From Sphingomonas sp. A2-49 (GTDB lineage Bacteria > Pseudomonadota > Alphaproteobacteria > Sphingomonadales > Sphingomonadaceae): a stretch of 64,000 nt of DNA. This document shows, piece after piece, positions 44,480 to 54,110 of the stretch (its first letter is position 1; every line of letters begins with the position of its first letter). A program made the position numbers and the translations under genes. The stretch spans positions 25,317 to 89,316 of the forward strand of contig NZ_JAJLPA010000013.1 of assembly GCF_025548555.1 (NCBI RefSeq). Direction: 5' to 3'. The notes beneath the pieces are model-generated. The model searched no databases and was not told the origin of the DNA. It saw nothing but the letters and a program-made list of their open reading frames with translations.

Positions 44480-46120
44480 ATGGCAACCATGGTCTCGGCA
44501 GCACCCTCGTCACCGGCGCGCGGCCCGCGACTGGACGGGAATCTCCACCCCGCCGGACGCTGGCTGTTCCTGGCGGTGCTGGTCGGAGCGCTCGGCTATG
44601 CCGGCGGCAGCATCGTCGCCGACACCGCGGAAGTCGGCGAGACGCTGGCGACGGGTGTGTTCCTGTTCCTGGGTCTCGCGCTGCTGATCGCGCTGGCGTT
44701 CGAATTCGTCAACGGCTTCCACGACACCGCCAATGCGGTCGCCACCGTCATCTATACGCACGCGCTGCCGGCGCACGTCGCCGTGGTCTGGTCCGGGTTC
44801 TTCAACTTCCTCGGCGTGTTGCTGTCGTCGGGGGCGGTCGCCTATTCGATCATCACGCTGCTGCCGGTCGAACTGATCCTGCACGTCGGATCGGCCGGCG
44901 GGTTCGCGATGATCTTCGCGCTGTTGCTCGCCGCGGTGCTCTGGAACCTCGCGACCTGGTACGTCGGCCTGCCCAATTCGTCGAGCCACGCGCTGATCGG
45001 ATCGATCCTCGGCGTCGGGCTCGCCAACCAGTTGCTCTCGCGCGGGCTCGGCGGCACCGCGGGCGTCGACTGGCATCAGGTCCAGAAGGTCCTGTCGGCG
45101 CTGCTGATAAGCCCGCTGATCGGCTTCGGCGGCGCGCTGCTACTGCTGCTGGTGATGAAGCGGTTCCTGCGCGACCCGCAATTGTACCGCGCGCCCGACA
45201 CCGGCGCGCCGCCGCCGCGCGGCATCCGCGCGACGCTGATCCTCACCTGCACCGCGGTCAGCTTCGCGCACGGCGGCAACGACGGGCAGAAGGGCATGGG
45301 GCTCATCATGCTGATCCTGATCGGCTGCGCCCCCACCGCCTATGCGCTCAACCGAACGGTGCCCGAAAGCGCGACCCCGGCTTTCGTCCAGCACGCCCGC
45401 ACCGCAGAGGCGATCTTCGCGCGCCAACCGGGTCCCGAACCGCGCGCCCTCGACGCCGCCCGCGCGACCGTGACGCAGGGGATCGCGACCCGCCGTATCG
45501 ACACGCCCGCGGTCTATGGCGCGCTGTCGTCGCTGTCGCGCGACGTCGGCGACCGGCTGGCAAGTTACGGCTCGCTCGGCAAGGTGCCCGCCGCGGCGAC
45601 GCCGAACCTGCGCGGCGACATGTATCTGGTCCTCGACGCCAGCAAGCTCATCGCCGCCGACCCCGGCGCGCAGGCACGCTTCACCGCGAAGGAGATCGCG
45701 GGGATAAAGGACTATGCCGGCGCGCTGGAGGACGGCACGCGCTACATCCCGCTGTGGGTGAAGGTGACCGTCGCGATCGCGCTGGGGCTCGGCACGATGG
45801 TCGGCTGGCGCCGGATCGTCGTCACCGTGGGCGAGCGGATCGGCAAGACGCACCTGACCTATGGCATGGGCATGTCCGCCGAGCTGATGACCGCCGCGAC
45901 GATCCTGCTCGCCGACCGGTTCGGCATGCCGGTATCGACGACGCATATCCTGTCGTCGGGCGTCGCCGGCGCCTCGGTCGCGAACGGCGCCGGGCTGCAA
46001 TGGCGCACGATCCGCAACATGGCGCTCGCCTGGATCATGACGCTGCCCGCGGCGATGCTGCTGGCCGGCGGGCTCTACTGGCTGCTGCTTTCGATCCTGC
46101 GCGCCACGACGGGCGGCTGA
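44480..46120 (+). CDS. pit: Inorganic phosphate transporter, Pit family
   Basis: A 546-residue inner-membrane proton-coupled phosphate symporter. The two halves of the inverted-repeat transporter show the family motifs EFVNGFHDTANAVATVIYT near 74-92 and SFAHGGNDGQKGMG near 257-270; the C-terminal half contains PVSTTHILSSGVAGA near 482. A hydrophilic insert (about 300-420), which is longer than in E. coli PitA, sits between the halves. The start ATG 44480 is 24 nt after the Pho-box-like pair. Next gene on the same strand is the PlcP-like phosphoesterase. Confidence 0.92.
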   Translation: MATMVSAAPSSPARGPRLDGNLHPAGRWLFLAVLVGALGYAGGSIVADTAEVGETLATGVFLFLGLALLIALAFEFVNGFHDTANAVATVIYTHALPAHVAVVWSGFFNFLGVLLSSGAVAYSIITLLPVELILHVGSAGGFAMIFALLLAAVLWNLATWYVGLPNSSSHALIGSILGVGLANQLLSRGLGGTAGVDWHQVQKVLSALLISPLIGFGGALLLLLVMKRFLRDPQLYRAPDTGAPPPRGIRATLILTCTAVSFAHGGNDGQKGMGLIMLILIGCAPTAYALNRTVPESATPAFVQHARTAEAIFARQPGPEPRALDAARATVTQGIATRRIDTPAVYGALSSLSRDVGDRLASYGSLGKVPAAATPNLRGDMYLVLDASKLIAADPGAQARFTAKEIAGIKDYAGALEDGTRYIPLWVKVTVAIALGLGTMVGWRRIVVTVGERIGKTHLTYGMGMSAELMTAATILLADRFGMPVSTTHILSSGVAGASVANGAGLQWRTIRNMALAWIMTLPAAMLLAGGLYWLLLSILRATTGG

Positions 46121-46160
46121 CCGCAACACTTCCGTCACGCGGCCGTGATGGCAGCGTCAC
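46121..46160 (+). promoter_or_regulatory. Extended Pho-box array upstream of plcP-like gene
   Basis: Four heptamers spaced at exactly 11 bp: CCGCAAC (46121), CCGTCAC (46132), CCGTGAT (46143) and GCGTCAC (46154), each similar to the PhoB consensus CTGTCAT. The array starts directly after the pit stop and ends 51 nt before ATG 46212. Strong sign of phosphate-starvation control of the two downstream genes. Confidence 0.6.
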
Positions 46161-46211
46161 ATCCGTCGGGCAGGACGCGTCCCGGGAACGCCGCGTTCCC
46201 GGGGGGCCGAC

Positions 46212-47075
46212 ATGACCACCGCCGACCACGACACCGCCGACATCCTCGCCTTCGTCAGCCATCGCCCGACGCAGCCGGAGCGGCCCGGCGTCACCCGCCG
46301 CCGCTATCGCACGATCTGGATATCCGACGTCCACCTCGGCACGCGGGGCTGCAACGCCGACATGCTGATCGACTTCCTCGACCATGTCGACAGCGACCAA
46401 TTGTACCTGGTCGGCGACATGATCGATGGCTGGCGGCTGAAGAAGCGCTTCTTCTGGCCGGCCAGTCACAACGACGTCGTGTGGCGACTGATGAAGCGGG
46501 CGAAGCGCGGCACCCGCGTCACCTATATTCCCGGCAACCACGACGAGGTGTTCCGCCAGTTCGCCGGCCTGGATTTCGGCGGCGTGAAGATCCGGCGCAA
46601 GGCGATCCACACCACCGCCGACGGCCGCCGCCTGCTGGTGCTGCACGGCGACGAATTCGACGCGATCACGCTCGCCCACCGCTGGGTCGCGGTGATCGGC
46701 GACGGCGCCTATACCGCGCTGATGGTGGTCAACCGCTGGGTCAATGCCGGCCGCCGGTTGCTCGGTCTGCCCTATTGGTCGCTGTCGAAGCACGCCAAGG
46801 CCAAGGTGAAGAATGCGGTCGCCTTCATCTCGCGGTTCGAGGAGGTCGTCGCCCATGCCGCCGGGTCGCGCGGCGTCGACGGCGTCGTCTGCGGCCATAT
46901 CCACACCGCAGAGATCCGCACGATCGGCGACATCGCCTATTACAACGACGGCGACTGGGTGGAGGGATGCACCGCGCTGGTCGAGCATTTCGACGGCCGG
47001 ATGGAATTGCTGCACTGGGCCGACGAGATCGCCCGGCGCGACGCCGCCGAACGGCTCGCGACGATCGCCGCCTGA
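46212..47075 (+). CDS. Metallophosphoesterase, PlcP-like (LpxH-like fold)
   Basis: 287 residues with calcineurin-like metal motifs: ISDVHLGTRG (about 37-46), GDMIDGW near 71, GNHDEV near 112, HGDEFD near 147, and CGHIHTAEI near 231. Annotated relatives are called UDP-2,3-diacylglucosamine diphosphatase, but PlcP in alphaproteobacteria is a phospholipase C that degrades phospholipids in phosphate starvation. Adjacent Agt-like glycosyltransferase and the Pho-box array support PlcP over LpxH. The stop overlaps the glycosyltransferase start by one base. Confidence 0.82.
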   Translation: MTTADHDTADILAFVSHRPTQPERPGVTRRRYRTIWISDVHLGTRGCNADMLIDFLDHVDSDQLYLVGDMIDGWRLKKRFFWPASHNDVVWRLMKRAKRGTRVTYIPGNHDEVFRQFAGLDFGGVKIRRKAIHTTADGRRLLVLHGDEFDAITLAHRWVAVIGDGAYTALMVVNRWVNAGRRLLGLPYWSLSKHAKAKVKNAVAFISRFEEVVAHAAGSRGVDGVVCGHIHTAEIRTIGDIAYYNDGDWVEGCTALVEHFDGRMELLHWADEIARRDAAERLATIAA

Positions 47076-48103
47076 TGCGGATCGCCCTCGTCACCGACGC
47101 GTGGATGCCGCAGGTCAACGGCGTCGTCCGCACGCTGACCGCGATCCGGCGCGAGCTCGAATCGATGGGGCACGAACTGCTGGTCGTATCGCCAGACCGG
47201 TTCGCGAACCTGCCGTGCCCCAGCTATCCCGAAATCCGGCTGGCGCTTGCGCGCCGGCGCAGCGTCGGCCGCCTGATTTCGGCCTTTGGCGCGGATGCCA
47301 TCCACATCGCCACCGAAGGCCCGCTCGGGCTTGCCGCGCGGCGCTGGTGCATCGCGCAGGGGCTGCGGTTCACCACCGCCTATCACACGCAATTTCCCGA
47401 TTACGTCGCGGCGCGCACCGGCGTCGATGCCGGCTGGATCTGGCGCTACATCCGCTGGTTCCATGCGCCGGCGGAGGCGATCCTCACCTCCACCCCCTCG
47501 GTCGACGCCGTCCTGCGTCACCACGGCCTGCCGCGGCTGCGCCGCTGGGGCCGCGGCGTCGACCTCACCACCTTCTCCGCCGCCGGCGCGACCGATCCGG
47601 CAATCACGACGCTTGCTGGCCCGATCCTGCTGTACGTCGGTCGCGTCGCGGTGGAGAAGAACGTCGAGGCATTCCTGGAGGCGCCCGTCGCGGGCACCAA
47701 GGTGGTGATCGGCGACGGCCCGGCGCGGGCGATGCTTGCCGCGCGCTACCCGCAGGCGCACTTCCCGGGGGCGCGGTTCGGGCCTGCGCTCGCCGCGGCC
47801 TATCGCAGCGCCGACGTGCTCGTGTTTCCCAGCCGCACCGACACGTTCGGGCTGGTGATGATCGAGGCGCTGGCCTGCGGCACGCCCGTCGCCGCCTATC
47901 CGGCGCCGGGGCCGGTCGACGTGCTCGACGCGACGGTCGGCGCGATCGATCCCGACCTGGCCGTGGCGATCGGTGCCGCGCTGGGCCGGGATCGCGCCAC
48001 CTGCGCCGCCTATGCCGGTCGCTTCACCTGGGCGGCGAGCGCCGCGCAGTTCCTCGCCGGGCTCGCCCCGATCGGGGCGAGCGCCGCCGCCCGCGCCGCC
48101 TGA
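47075..48103 (+). CDS. GT4-family glycosyltransferase, Agt-like
   Basis: A 342-residue GT-B glycosyltransferase. The N-terminal domain begins MRIALVTDAWMPQVNGVVRT, with the GxxG/VxxG acceptor-site pattern of glucosyl-diacylglycerol synthases. The C-terminal sugar-nucleotide domain has LLYVGRVAVEKN near 190 and the E-x7-E motif in SRTDTFGLVMIEALACGTPV near 254. Linked in cis with the PlcP-like enzyme it fits Agt, which makes glycolipids from diacylglycerol to replace phospholipids. It may instead make another glycolipid; sugar donor not known. Confidence 0.84.
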   Translation: MRIALVTDAWMPQVNGVVRTLTAIRRELESMGHELLVVSPDRFANLPCPSYPEIRLALARRRSVGRLISAFGADAIHIATEGPLGLAARRWCIAQGLRFTTAYHTQFPDYVAARTGVDAGWIWRYIRWFHAPAEAILTSTPSVDAVLRHHGLPRLRRWGRGVDLTTFSAAGATDPAITTLAGPILLYVGRVAVEKNVEAFLEAPVAGTKVVIGDGPARAMLAARYPQAHFPGARFGPALAAAYRSADVLVFPSRTDTFGLVMIEALACGTPVAAYPAPGPVDVLDATVGAIDPDLAVAIGAALGRDRATCAAYAGRFTWAASAAQFLAGLAPIGASAAARAA

Positions 48104-48106
48104 TCG

Positions 48107-49582
48107 TCAGTCCAGCCCGCCGCCCAGCGACCGGTACAGCTCGACGAGGTTGCTGCCACGCGACAGCCGCGTCGACACGAGCTGCTGCTGCGCGGTGTAG
48201 AGGTTGCGCTGCGCATCGAGCGTCGTGAGGAAGGAATCGACCCCGGCGCGATAGCGTGCGTCCGAAATGCGGAAGGCGACGCTCGCGGCGTCGGTCCGCG
48301 CCGTCTGCGCCGCGATCTGTTCGTCGATCGTGCCGCGCTGCGCCAGCGCGTCTGCGACCTCCCGGAACGCGGTCTGCACCGTCTTCTCATAGGTCGACAC
48401 CGCCGCCTGCTGCTGCGCGCGCGCGACCTCGACGTTGCCGCGCAGCCGGCCGCCGTCGAACAGCGGCAGCGAGACGGCGGGCGAGCCGGTATAGGTGAAG
48501 CTGCCGCCCGAGAACAGGCCGCTGAGCGCGGTGCTGATCGTCCCCAGCGTCGCGGTCAGCGAGATGCGCGGGAACAGCGCTGCACGCGCCGCGCCGATAT
48601 TGGCGTTCTGCGCGATCAGCTGATGCTCGGCCTGCAACACGTCGGGGCGGCGCAGCAGGACGTCGGACGCGACGCCGGCGGGCAGCACCTGGAGCGCCGC
48701 GTCGCCGTTGCCCAGCCCCTCCGGCAGCAACGCCGCCGCGATCGGGGTGCCGACCAGCAGGTCGAGCGCGTTCTTGTCCTGCGCCAGCCGGGTGCGCAGC
48801 ACCGCGATGTCGTTGCGCGCGGTCTGGTACGTCGTTTCCGCCTGCCGCGCCTCCAGCTCGGACGCGACGCCGATGCGGAACTGCGCGCGGGTCAGTTCCA
48901 GCGACTGTTCGAACGACTTCAGCGAATCCTGCGAGATGCGCAGCTGGTCCTGATCCGACGCCAGCGTCAGCCATGCCGTCGCAATCTCGGCGATCAGGCT
49001 GATTCGGGTCGACCGTTGCGCCTCCTCGGTCGCGAAATACTGCTCCAGCGCGGCACGGTTGAGGTTGCGGACGCGCCCGAACAGGTCGAGCTCGAACGCG
49101 GAGAAGCCGGCGTTGACCGAATAGAATTCGAGGTTGGTCGACGAGGATGTCCCGACGCCCGCACCGGTGCCTGTCCCGGTCCCGGTGCCCGTCCCGCCGC
49201 CGGCGGCCCCACCCAGCGCGCCCGCGGCGCCCTGGATGTTGTTCGTATAGGTCCCCGACCCCGACAGCGTCGTCGAGGGCACGAGGTCCGCGCGCTGCAC
49301 CCGATATTGCGCCCGCGCCTGCAACACGTTCGCCGCCGCGACGCGCAGGTCGCGGTTGTTCTCCAGCCCCAGCGCGATCGTGTCGCGCAGTCGCTGATCG
49401 GTGAAGAACGTCCGCCAGCCGATCCGGGTCACGTCGGGCGCGTCGGTGGCGGCGGCCGGATAGACCCCGCCCTGCGGCAGGCTGGCTGGCACCGCGCCGA
49501 CCGGACGGACGTATTTCGGCGCGAGGTTGCAGCCGGCGAGCGCGGTGGCCGCGAGCAGCCCGAGGACGATCTTGCTATGCAT
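48107..49582 (-). CDS. RND efflux outer-membrane lipoprotein, NodT/OprM family
   Basis: The TolC-like channel of the tripartite pump encoded upstream. 491 residues. Signal peptide with lipobox LAGC (Cys18); mature protein has two coiled-coil, beta-strand repeats. A glycine/threonine run in the middle (GTGTGTGTGTGAGVG, near 49160-49200) is unusual for this family and comes from hexanucleotide repeats. I set the start at ATG 49580-49582, eight bases after GGGAG. It follows the RND gene on the same strand; a GTG nine bases upstream is possible. Downstream neighbour converges. Confidence 0.9.
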   Translation of the reverse strand: MHSKIVLGLLAATALAGCNLAPKYVRPVGAVPASLPQGGVYPAAATDAPDVTRIGWRTFFTDQRLRDTIALGLENNRDLRVAAANVLQARAQYRVQRADLVPSTTLSGSGTYTNNIQGAAGALGGAAGGGTGTGTGTGTGAGVGTSSSTNLEFYSVNAGFSAFELDLFGRVRNLNRAALEQYFATEEAQRSTRISLIAEIATAWLTLASDQDQLRISQDSLKSFEQSLELTRAQFRIGVASELEARQAETTYQTARNDIAVLRTRLAQDKNALDLLVGTPIAAALLPEGLGNGDAALQVLPAGVASDVLLRRPDVLQAEHQLIAQNANIGAARAALFPRISLTATLGTISTALSGLFSGGSFTYTGSPAVSLPLFDGGRLRGNVEVARAQQQAAVSTYEKTVQTAFREVADALAQRGTIDEQIAAQTARTDAASVAFRISDARYRAGVDSFLTTLDAQRNLYTAQQQLVSTRLSRGSNLVELYRSLGGGLD

Positions 49583-49587
49583 CACGC

Positions 49588-52500
49588 TCACGCTCCCTGC
49601 GGTGCCGGGACCGGCCCGTGCCCGCCGTCGTCATTCCGCCCGCCCTCCGGCCGCCCGTCTCGCTCGGCATCGCTATCGCCATCGCCATCGCGCCCCGCAT
49701 GGCCGTCGTCGCCGTGCCCAAACAGGCGCAACACGACGACGAAGAACATCGGCACGAAGAAGATCGCGAGGATCGTCGCCGACAGCATGCCGCCGACCAC
49801 CGCGCGGCCGATCGCATTCTGGCCGCCCGCACCCGCGCCGGTAGAGATCGCGAGCGGCATGACGCCGAACACGAAGGCGAGGCTGGTCATCAGGATCGGC
49901 CGCAGGCGCAGCTTGGCCGCCTCCACCGCCGCGTCGAACGGCCGCATCCCCTCGTTGATCCGCTCCTCGGCGAACTCGACGATCAGGATCGCGTTCTTCG
50001 CCGACACGCCGATCGTGGTGATGAGGCCGACCTGGAGGTAGATGTCGTTGTTGAGCCCCGTCAGCGTCGCGGCCAGGACCGCGCCGAGCACGCCGAGCGG
50101 CACCACCAGCAGCACCGAGATCGGCACCGACCAACTTTCGTACAGCGCCGCGAGGCACAGGAACACGATCAGCAGCGACAGGCCGTACAACGCCGGCGCC
50201 TGCCCGCCCGACAGCCGTTCCTCGTAGCTGAGCCCGGTCCATTCGAGGCCGGTGCCCGGCGGCAATTTGGCGTGGATCGCCTCCATCGCCTTCATTGCCG
50301 CGCCGGACGAGACGCCGGGCGCCGCCTGGCCAAGGATCTCCATCGCGGGCAAGCCGTTGTAGCGGGTCAGCTGCGCGGGCGCCTGCGCCCAGGACAGCGT
50401 CGAGAAGGCGGTGAACGGCGCCATCGTGCCGGTCGCGCCGCGGACGTAGAAATTGCCGATGTCCTCGGGCTTCAAGCGATAGGGCTCGTCCGCCTGGATG
50501 TAGACGCGCTTGACGCGGCCGCGATCGATGAAGTCGTTGACGTAGGCGCCGCCCCACGCGGTCGAGATGGTGTTGTTGACCGTGCCGAGGTCGAGCCCGA
50601 GGGCGCGCGCCTTGTCCTGATCGACGTCGATCTTGAGCTGCGGCGCGTCGTCGAGCGCGTTGGGGCGCACGCCGACCAGCGACTTGTCCTGCGCCGCCAT
50701 ACCCAGCATCATGTTGCGCGCCTCGACCAGCTTGGCATGGCCGACGCCGGTCTGGTCGACCAGCTGGAGGTCGAAACCGGTCGCATTGCCCAGCTCCTGC
50801 ACCGCCGGCGGGATGACCGCGAAGATCATGCCGTCCTTGAACGCAGAGAATACGCCCATCGCCCGGCCGGCGATCGCCTGCGCCTTGTTCGCCGCGCCCT
50901 CGCGCTGATCCCAGCTCTTCAGCGGGATGAACGCGATGCCGCTGTTCTGGCCGGCGCCGGCGAAGCTGAAGCCGTTGACGGTGAACACGCCCTGGACGTT
51001 GCCGCCCTCCTTTTGCAGGAAATGGTCCTTGATCGTGTCGAGGCCCTTCTGCGTGCGCGTGGTGGTCGCGCCCGGCGGACCCTGCACCAGCGCGATCATG
51101 ATCCCCTGATCCTCGTCGGGCAGGAAGCCCGTCGGTAGGCGCATGAACATGAACGCCATGCCGGCGACGATCAGCAGATAGACGAGCATCGACCGCTTCC
51201 AGCTGCGTGCCGTCTTGCGGACGCCGCGTTCGTAGCGGGCCTGCCCACGATCGAACTTGTCGTTGAACCAGCGGAAGAAGCGCGCGAGCGGGCCGTTGCC
51301 CTCCGCCTTGCCGGGATCGTGCGGCTTCAGGATCGTCGCGCACAGCGCCGGGGTGAGGATCAGCGCGACCGCGATCGAGAGCACCATCGCCGAGACGATC
51401 GTGATCGAGAACTGGCGATAGATGACGCCGGTCGATCCGCCGAAGAACGCCATCGGCAGGAACACCGCCGACAGGACGAGCGCGATGCCGACGAGCGCGC
51501 CGGTGATCTCGTCCATCGATTTGCGCGCCGCTTCCTTCGGCGTCAGGTGTTCGGTGGTGATGAGCCGCTCGACGTTCTCGACGACGACGATCGCGTCGTC
51601 GACCAGCAGGCCGATGGCGAGCACCGTGCCGAACAGCGTCAGCGTGTTGATCGAGTAGCCGGCGATGGCGAGGATCGCGAACGTCCCCAGCAGCACGACC
51701 GGCACCGCGATCGTCGGGATCAGCGTCGCGCGCCAGTTCTGGAGGAACAGGAACATGACGAGGAACACAAGCACCACCGCCTCGATCAGCGTGTGCACCA
51801 CCTGTTCCACCGACAGCCGCACGAACGGCGACGTGTCATAGGGGTAGATGACCTTGACGTCGGAGGGGAATTGCTTGGCGATCTGGTCGACGCGCGCCTT
51901 GATCGCGGTCACCGTCGTCAGCGCGTTGGCGCCGGGCGCCAGCTTGATGCCGATGCCCGATGCGGGCTTGCCGTTCCACTGAGAGGAAAAGCCGTAATTC
52001 TCGGCGCCGATCGCGACGCGGGCGACGTTGCCCAGCCGCACGACCGATCCGTCGGCGTTGCTCTTCAGCCGGATCGCGGCGAATTGCTCGGGCGAGGTCA
52101 GGCGCGATTCCACCGAGACGGTGGCGTTGAGCATCTGTTCCTTGGGCGCGGGCTGCGCGCCGATCTGGCCGGCGGACACCTGTGCGTTCTGGGTCGTGAT
52201 CGCCGCCGTCACGTCGGCCATCGTCAGCGCGTAATTGTTGAGCTTCATCGGATCGACCCAGATCCGCATCGCATATTGCGATCCGAACACCTGCGTGTCG
52301 CCGACGCCGTTGACGCGGGCGAGCGGGTCCTGAAGCTTGGAGACGATATAGTCCGACAGGTCGGAATCGCTGTGGCTGCCGTCGGCGGAATACAGGCCGA
52401 CGAACATCAGGAAGTTCTGCGTCGCCTTGGCGACCAGCAGCCCCTGGCGCTGGACCTCCTGCGGCAGCAGCGGGGTCGCCGCCTGCAGCTTGTTCTGGAC

Positions 52501-52818
52501 CTGCACCTGCGCGATGTCGGGATCGGTGCCCTGTTCGAAGGTCAGCGTGATCGTGACCGTGCCGGCGGAGGAGGACGAGGACGAGAAATAGCGAAGGTTG
52601 TCGATGCCCTTCAGCTGCTGCTCGATGATCTGGGTGGTGGTGTTTTCCAGCGTCTGCGCGTCGGCGCCCGGATAATTGGCGGTGATCGACACCGCCGGGG
52701 GGGCGATCGCCGGGAACTGAGCGATCGGCAGGCTGCGGATCGCGAGCACGCCCGCGAGCATGACCACGATCGCCAGCACATAGGCGAAGATCGGGCGATC
52801 GATGAAATAGCGCGACAT
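49588..52818 (-). CDS. RND efflux transporter, HAE1 family (AcrB/MexB-like)
   Basis: Inner-membrane proton antiporter of a multidrug pump. 1076 residues, the usual size. It starts [18 protein letters not shown]. The proton-relay Asp pair lies in [17 protein letters not shown] near 402-418, and the second relay Lys in the [12 protein letters not shown] segment near 940. Porter loops and the hydrophobic trap are consistent with drug export. The C-terminal tail (about 1042-1076) is very rich in Asp/Gly/His, encoded by short GC repeats, and not typical of the family. It is preceded by the adaptor gene and followed by the outer-membrane subunit. Confidence 0.97.
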   Translation of the reverse strand: MSRYFIDRPIFAYVLAIVVMLAGVLAIRSLPIAQFPAIAPPAVSITANYPGADAQTLENTTTQIIEQQLKGIDNLRYFSSSSSSAGTVTITLTFEQGTDPDIAQVQVQNKLQAATPLLPQEVQRQGLLVAKATQNFLMFVGLYSADGSHSDSDLSDYIVSKLQDPLARVNGVGDTQVFGSQYAMRIWVDPMKLNNYALTMADVTAAITTQNAQVSAGQIGAQPAPKEQMLNATVSVESRLTSPEQFAAIRLKSNADGSVVRLGNVARVAIGAENYGFSSQWNGKPASGIGIKLAPGANALTTVTAIKARVDQIAKQFPSDVKVIYPYDTSPFVRLSVEQVVHTLIEAVVLVFLVMFLFLQNWRATLIPTIAVPVVLLGTFAILAIAGYSINTLTLFGTVLAIGLLVDDAIVVVENVERLITTEHLTPKEAARKSMDEITGALVGIALVLSAVFLPMAFFGGSTGVIYRQFSITIVSAMVLSIAVALILTPALCATILKPHDPGKAEGNGPLARFFRWFNDKFDRGQARYERGVRKTARSWKRSMLVYLLIVAGMAFMFMRLPTGFLPDEDQGIMIALVQGPPGATTTRTQKGLDTIKDHFLQKEGGNVQGVFTVNGFSFAGAGQNSGIAFIPLKSWDQREGAANKAQAIAGRAMGVFSAFKDGMIFAVIPPAVQELGNATGFDLQLVDQTGVGHAKLVEARNMMLGMAAQDKSLVGVRPNALDDAPQLKIDVDQDKARALGLDLGTVNNTISTAWGGAYVNDFIDRGRVKRVYIQADEPYRLKPEDIGNFYVRGATGTMAPFTAFSTLSWAQAPAQLTRYNGLPAMEILGQAAPGVSSGAAMKAMEAIHAKLPPGTGLEWTGLSYEERLSGGQAPALYGLSLLIVFLCLAALYESWSVPISVLLVVPLGVLGAVLAATLTGLNNDIYLQVGLITTIGVSAKNAILIVEFAEERINEGMRPFDAAVEAAKLRLRPILMTSLAFVFGVMPLAISTGAGAGGQNAIGRAVVGGMLSATILAIFFVPMFFVVVLRLFGHGDDGHAGRDGDGDSDAERDGRPEGGRNDDGGHGPVPAPQGA

Positions 52819-52824
52819 GATCGG

Positions 52825-54012
52825 TTACTTCGCCTGTGCTGCGGGCGCGCCGGCGCCGCCCTGCGGGGCTCCGGCGGCGGGCGCGTTGGGGTTCCACGGC
52901 TTGCCCTGTACGGCCATGCCGGGGCGCAGCATCATGCCGCCCTCGACGATCACCTTGTCGCCGGGCTTGATGCCGCCGGTGACCAGCCAGTTGTCGCCGA
53001 CCGTCCGGTTGGTCTGGAGCATGCGCGGCTGCACCTTGCCGTCGGCACCGATCACCATCGTCGTCGCCTGCCCCTTTTCATCGCGGCTGACCGCGCGCTG
53101 GGGGACGAGGATCGCATTCTGGTCGGTGCCCTCGGCCAGCGAGGCACGCACGAACATGCCGGGCAGCAGCAGGCCGTTGGGGTTGGGGAACAGCGCGCGG
53201 ATCACCTGCGATCCCGTCGTCGGATCCACCGTGACGTCCGCAAAGCGCAGCGTGCCCTGCGGGCCGTAGGCGGACCCGTCCTCGAGCTTCAGCGAGACGC
53301 GGGCGTTGCCGTCGCGGGTCAGCTGGCCGCTCATGATCTGCTGGCGCAGCTTGAGCAGGTCGGCGCTCGACTGCTGGATGTCGACGTAGATCGGATCGAG
53401 CCGCTGGATCGTCGCCAGCGGCGCGGTCTGCGCCGCGGACACCAATGCGCCGGTGGTGAAGGCCGAACGGCCGATGCGCCCGGTGATCGGCGCGCGGATG
53501 GTGGTACGGGCGAGGTCGATCTGCGCGGTGCGGACCGCCGCCTGCTGCGCCGCAACATCGGCGCGCGCCTGCTGCGCGCTGGTCTGCGCGTTTTCCAGGT
53601 CCTGCCGGGCGATCGCGTTGATCTTGACGAGCTCGTTGTAGCGACGCGCCAGCGCCGCGCTGGACGCGATCGCGGCGCGGGCCCGCGCCAGGGCGGCACG
53701 CGCGCTCGCCACCTGTGCCTCATAGGGCGCGGGATCGATCCGGTAGAGCGGCTGGCCCTTGCGGACCATGTCGCCCTCGACGAACAGGCGCTGGAGCACC
53801 AGGCCGTTGACCTGCGGCCGGACTTCGGACGTCTCGTAGGCGGTCGTGCGACCGGGCAGCTCGCTGGTCAGGGTCACCGCCTGTTCGCGCACGACGACAT
53901 AGCCGACGGTTGGCGGACCCTGCGGCGCCTGCTGTTGCGGCTGGCCGCCCCCGCATGCCGCGAGAGCCATTGCCAACGCGAGCACCGCCACCCCGTGTCG
54001 CTTGATTGCCAT
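52825..54012 (-). CDS. RND efflux periplasmic adaptor (membrane-fusion protein)
   Basis: 395 residues. Start ATG 54010-54012 gives MAIKRHGVAVLALAMALAAC, where Cys20 is a lipobox cysteine, so a lipoprotein. It has lipoyl (about 55-85), coiled-coil (about 90-170; KINAIARQDLENAQTSAQQA), and beta-barrel regions (about 200-270), with GQPLYRIDPAPYEAQVASA. It couples the RND pump to the outer-membrane channel. Gene order adaptor-RND-outer membrane subunit forms one operon, divergent from a TetR repressor with a perfect operator between. Confidence 0.94.
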   Translation of the reverse strand: MAIKRHGVAVLALAMALAACGGGQPQQQAPQGPPTVGYVVVREQAVTLTSELPGRTTAYETSEVRPQVNGLVLQRLFVEGDMVRKGQPLYRIDPAPYEAQVASARAALARARAAIASSAALARRYNELVKINAIARQDLENAQTSAQQARADVAAQQAAVRTAQIDLARTTIRAPITGRIGRSAFTTGALVSAAQTAPLATIQRLDPIYVDIQQSSADLLKLRQQIMSGQLTRDGNARVSLKLEDGSAYGPQGTLRFADVTVDPTTGSQVIRALFPNPNGLLLPGMFVRASLAEGTDQNAILVPQRAVSRDEKGQATTMVIGADGKVQPRMLQTNRTVGDNWLVTGGIKPGDKVIVEGGMMLRPGMAVQGKPWNPNAPAAGAPQGGAGAPAAQAK

Positions 54013-54035
54013 GCAAAATGTCCGTCGCTGAAATT

Positions 54036-54055
54036 GTGAGTGATCGATCACTCAC
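54036..54055. promoter_or_regulatory. Perfect 20-bp operator between efflux operon and TetR
   Basis: GTGAGTGATCGATCACTCAC is a perfect palindrome, 24 nt upstream of the adaptor start and 55 nt upstream of the TetR start. TetR-family repressors of RND pumps bind such dyads. It would block both divergent promoters when occupied. Confidence 0.8.
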
Positions 54056-54110
54056 GTCCTGCTACCTCTTCGGACGAAGCAGCGTCAAGGCTCCGCTGGA
54101 CGAGGATGGA

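Noticed and set aside
46212..47075. UDP-2,3-diacylglucosamine diphosphatase (LpxH)
   Set aside because: The fold fits, but the Pho-box array and the overlapping Agt-like glycosyltransferase favour a PlcP-type phospholipase. I kept LpxH as the alternative.
51319..54039. Plus-strand open frame of about 900 codons opposite the RND and adaptor genes
   Set aside because: The sequence is almost entirely Arg, Asp and His repeats without domains. The minus strand encodes the complete pump.
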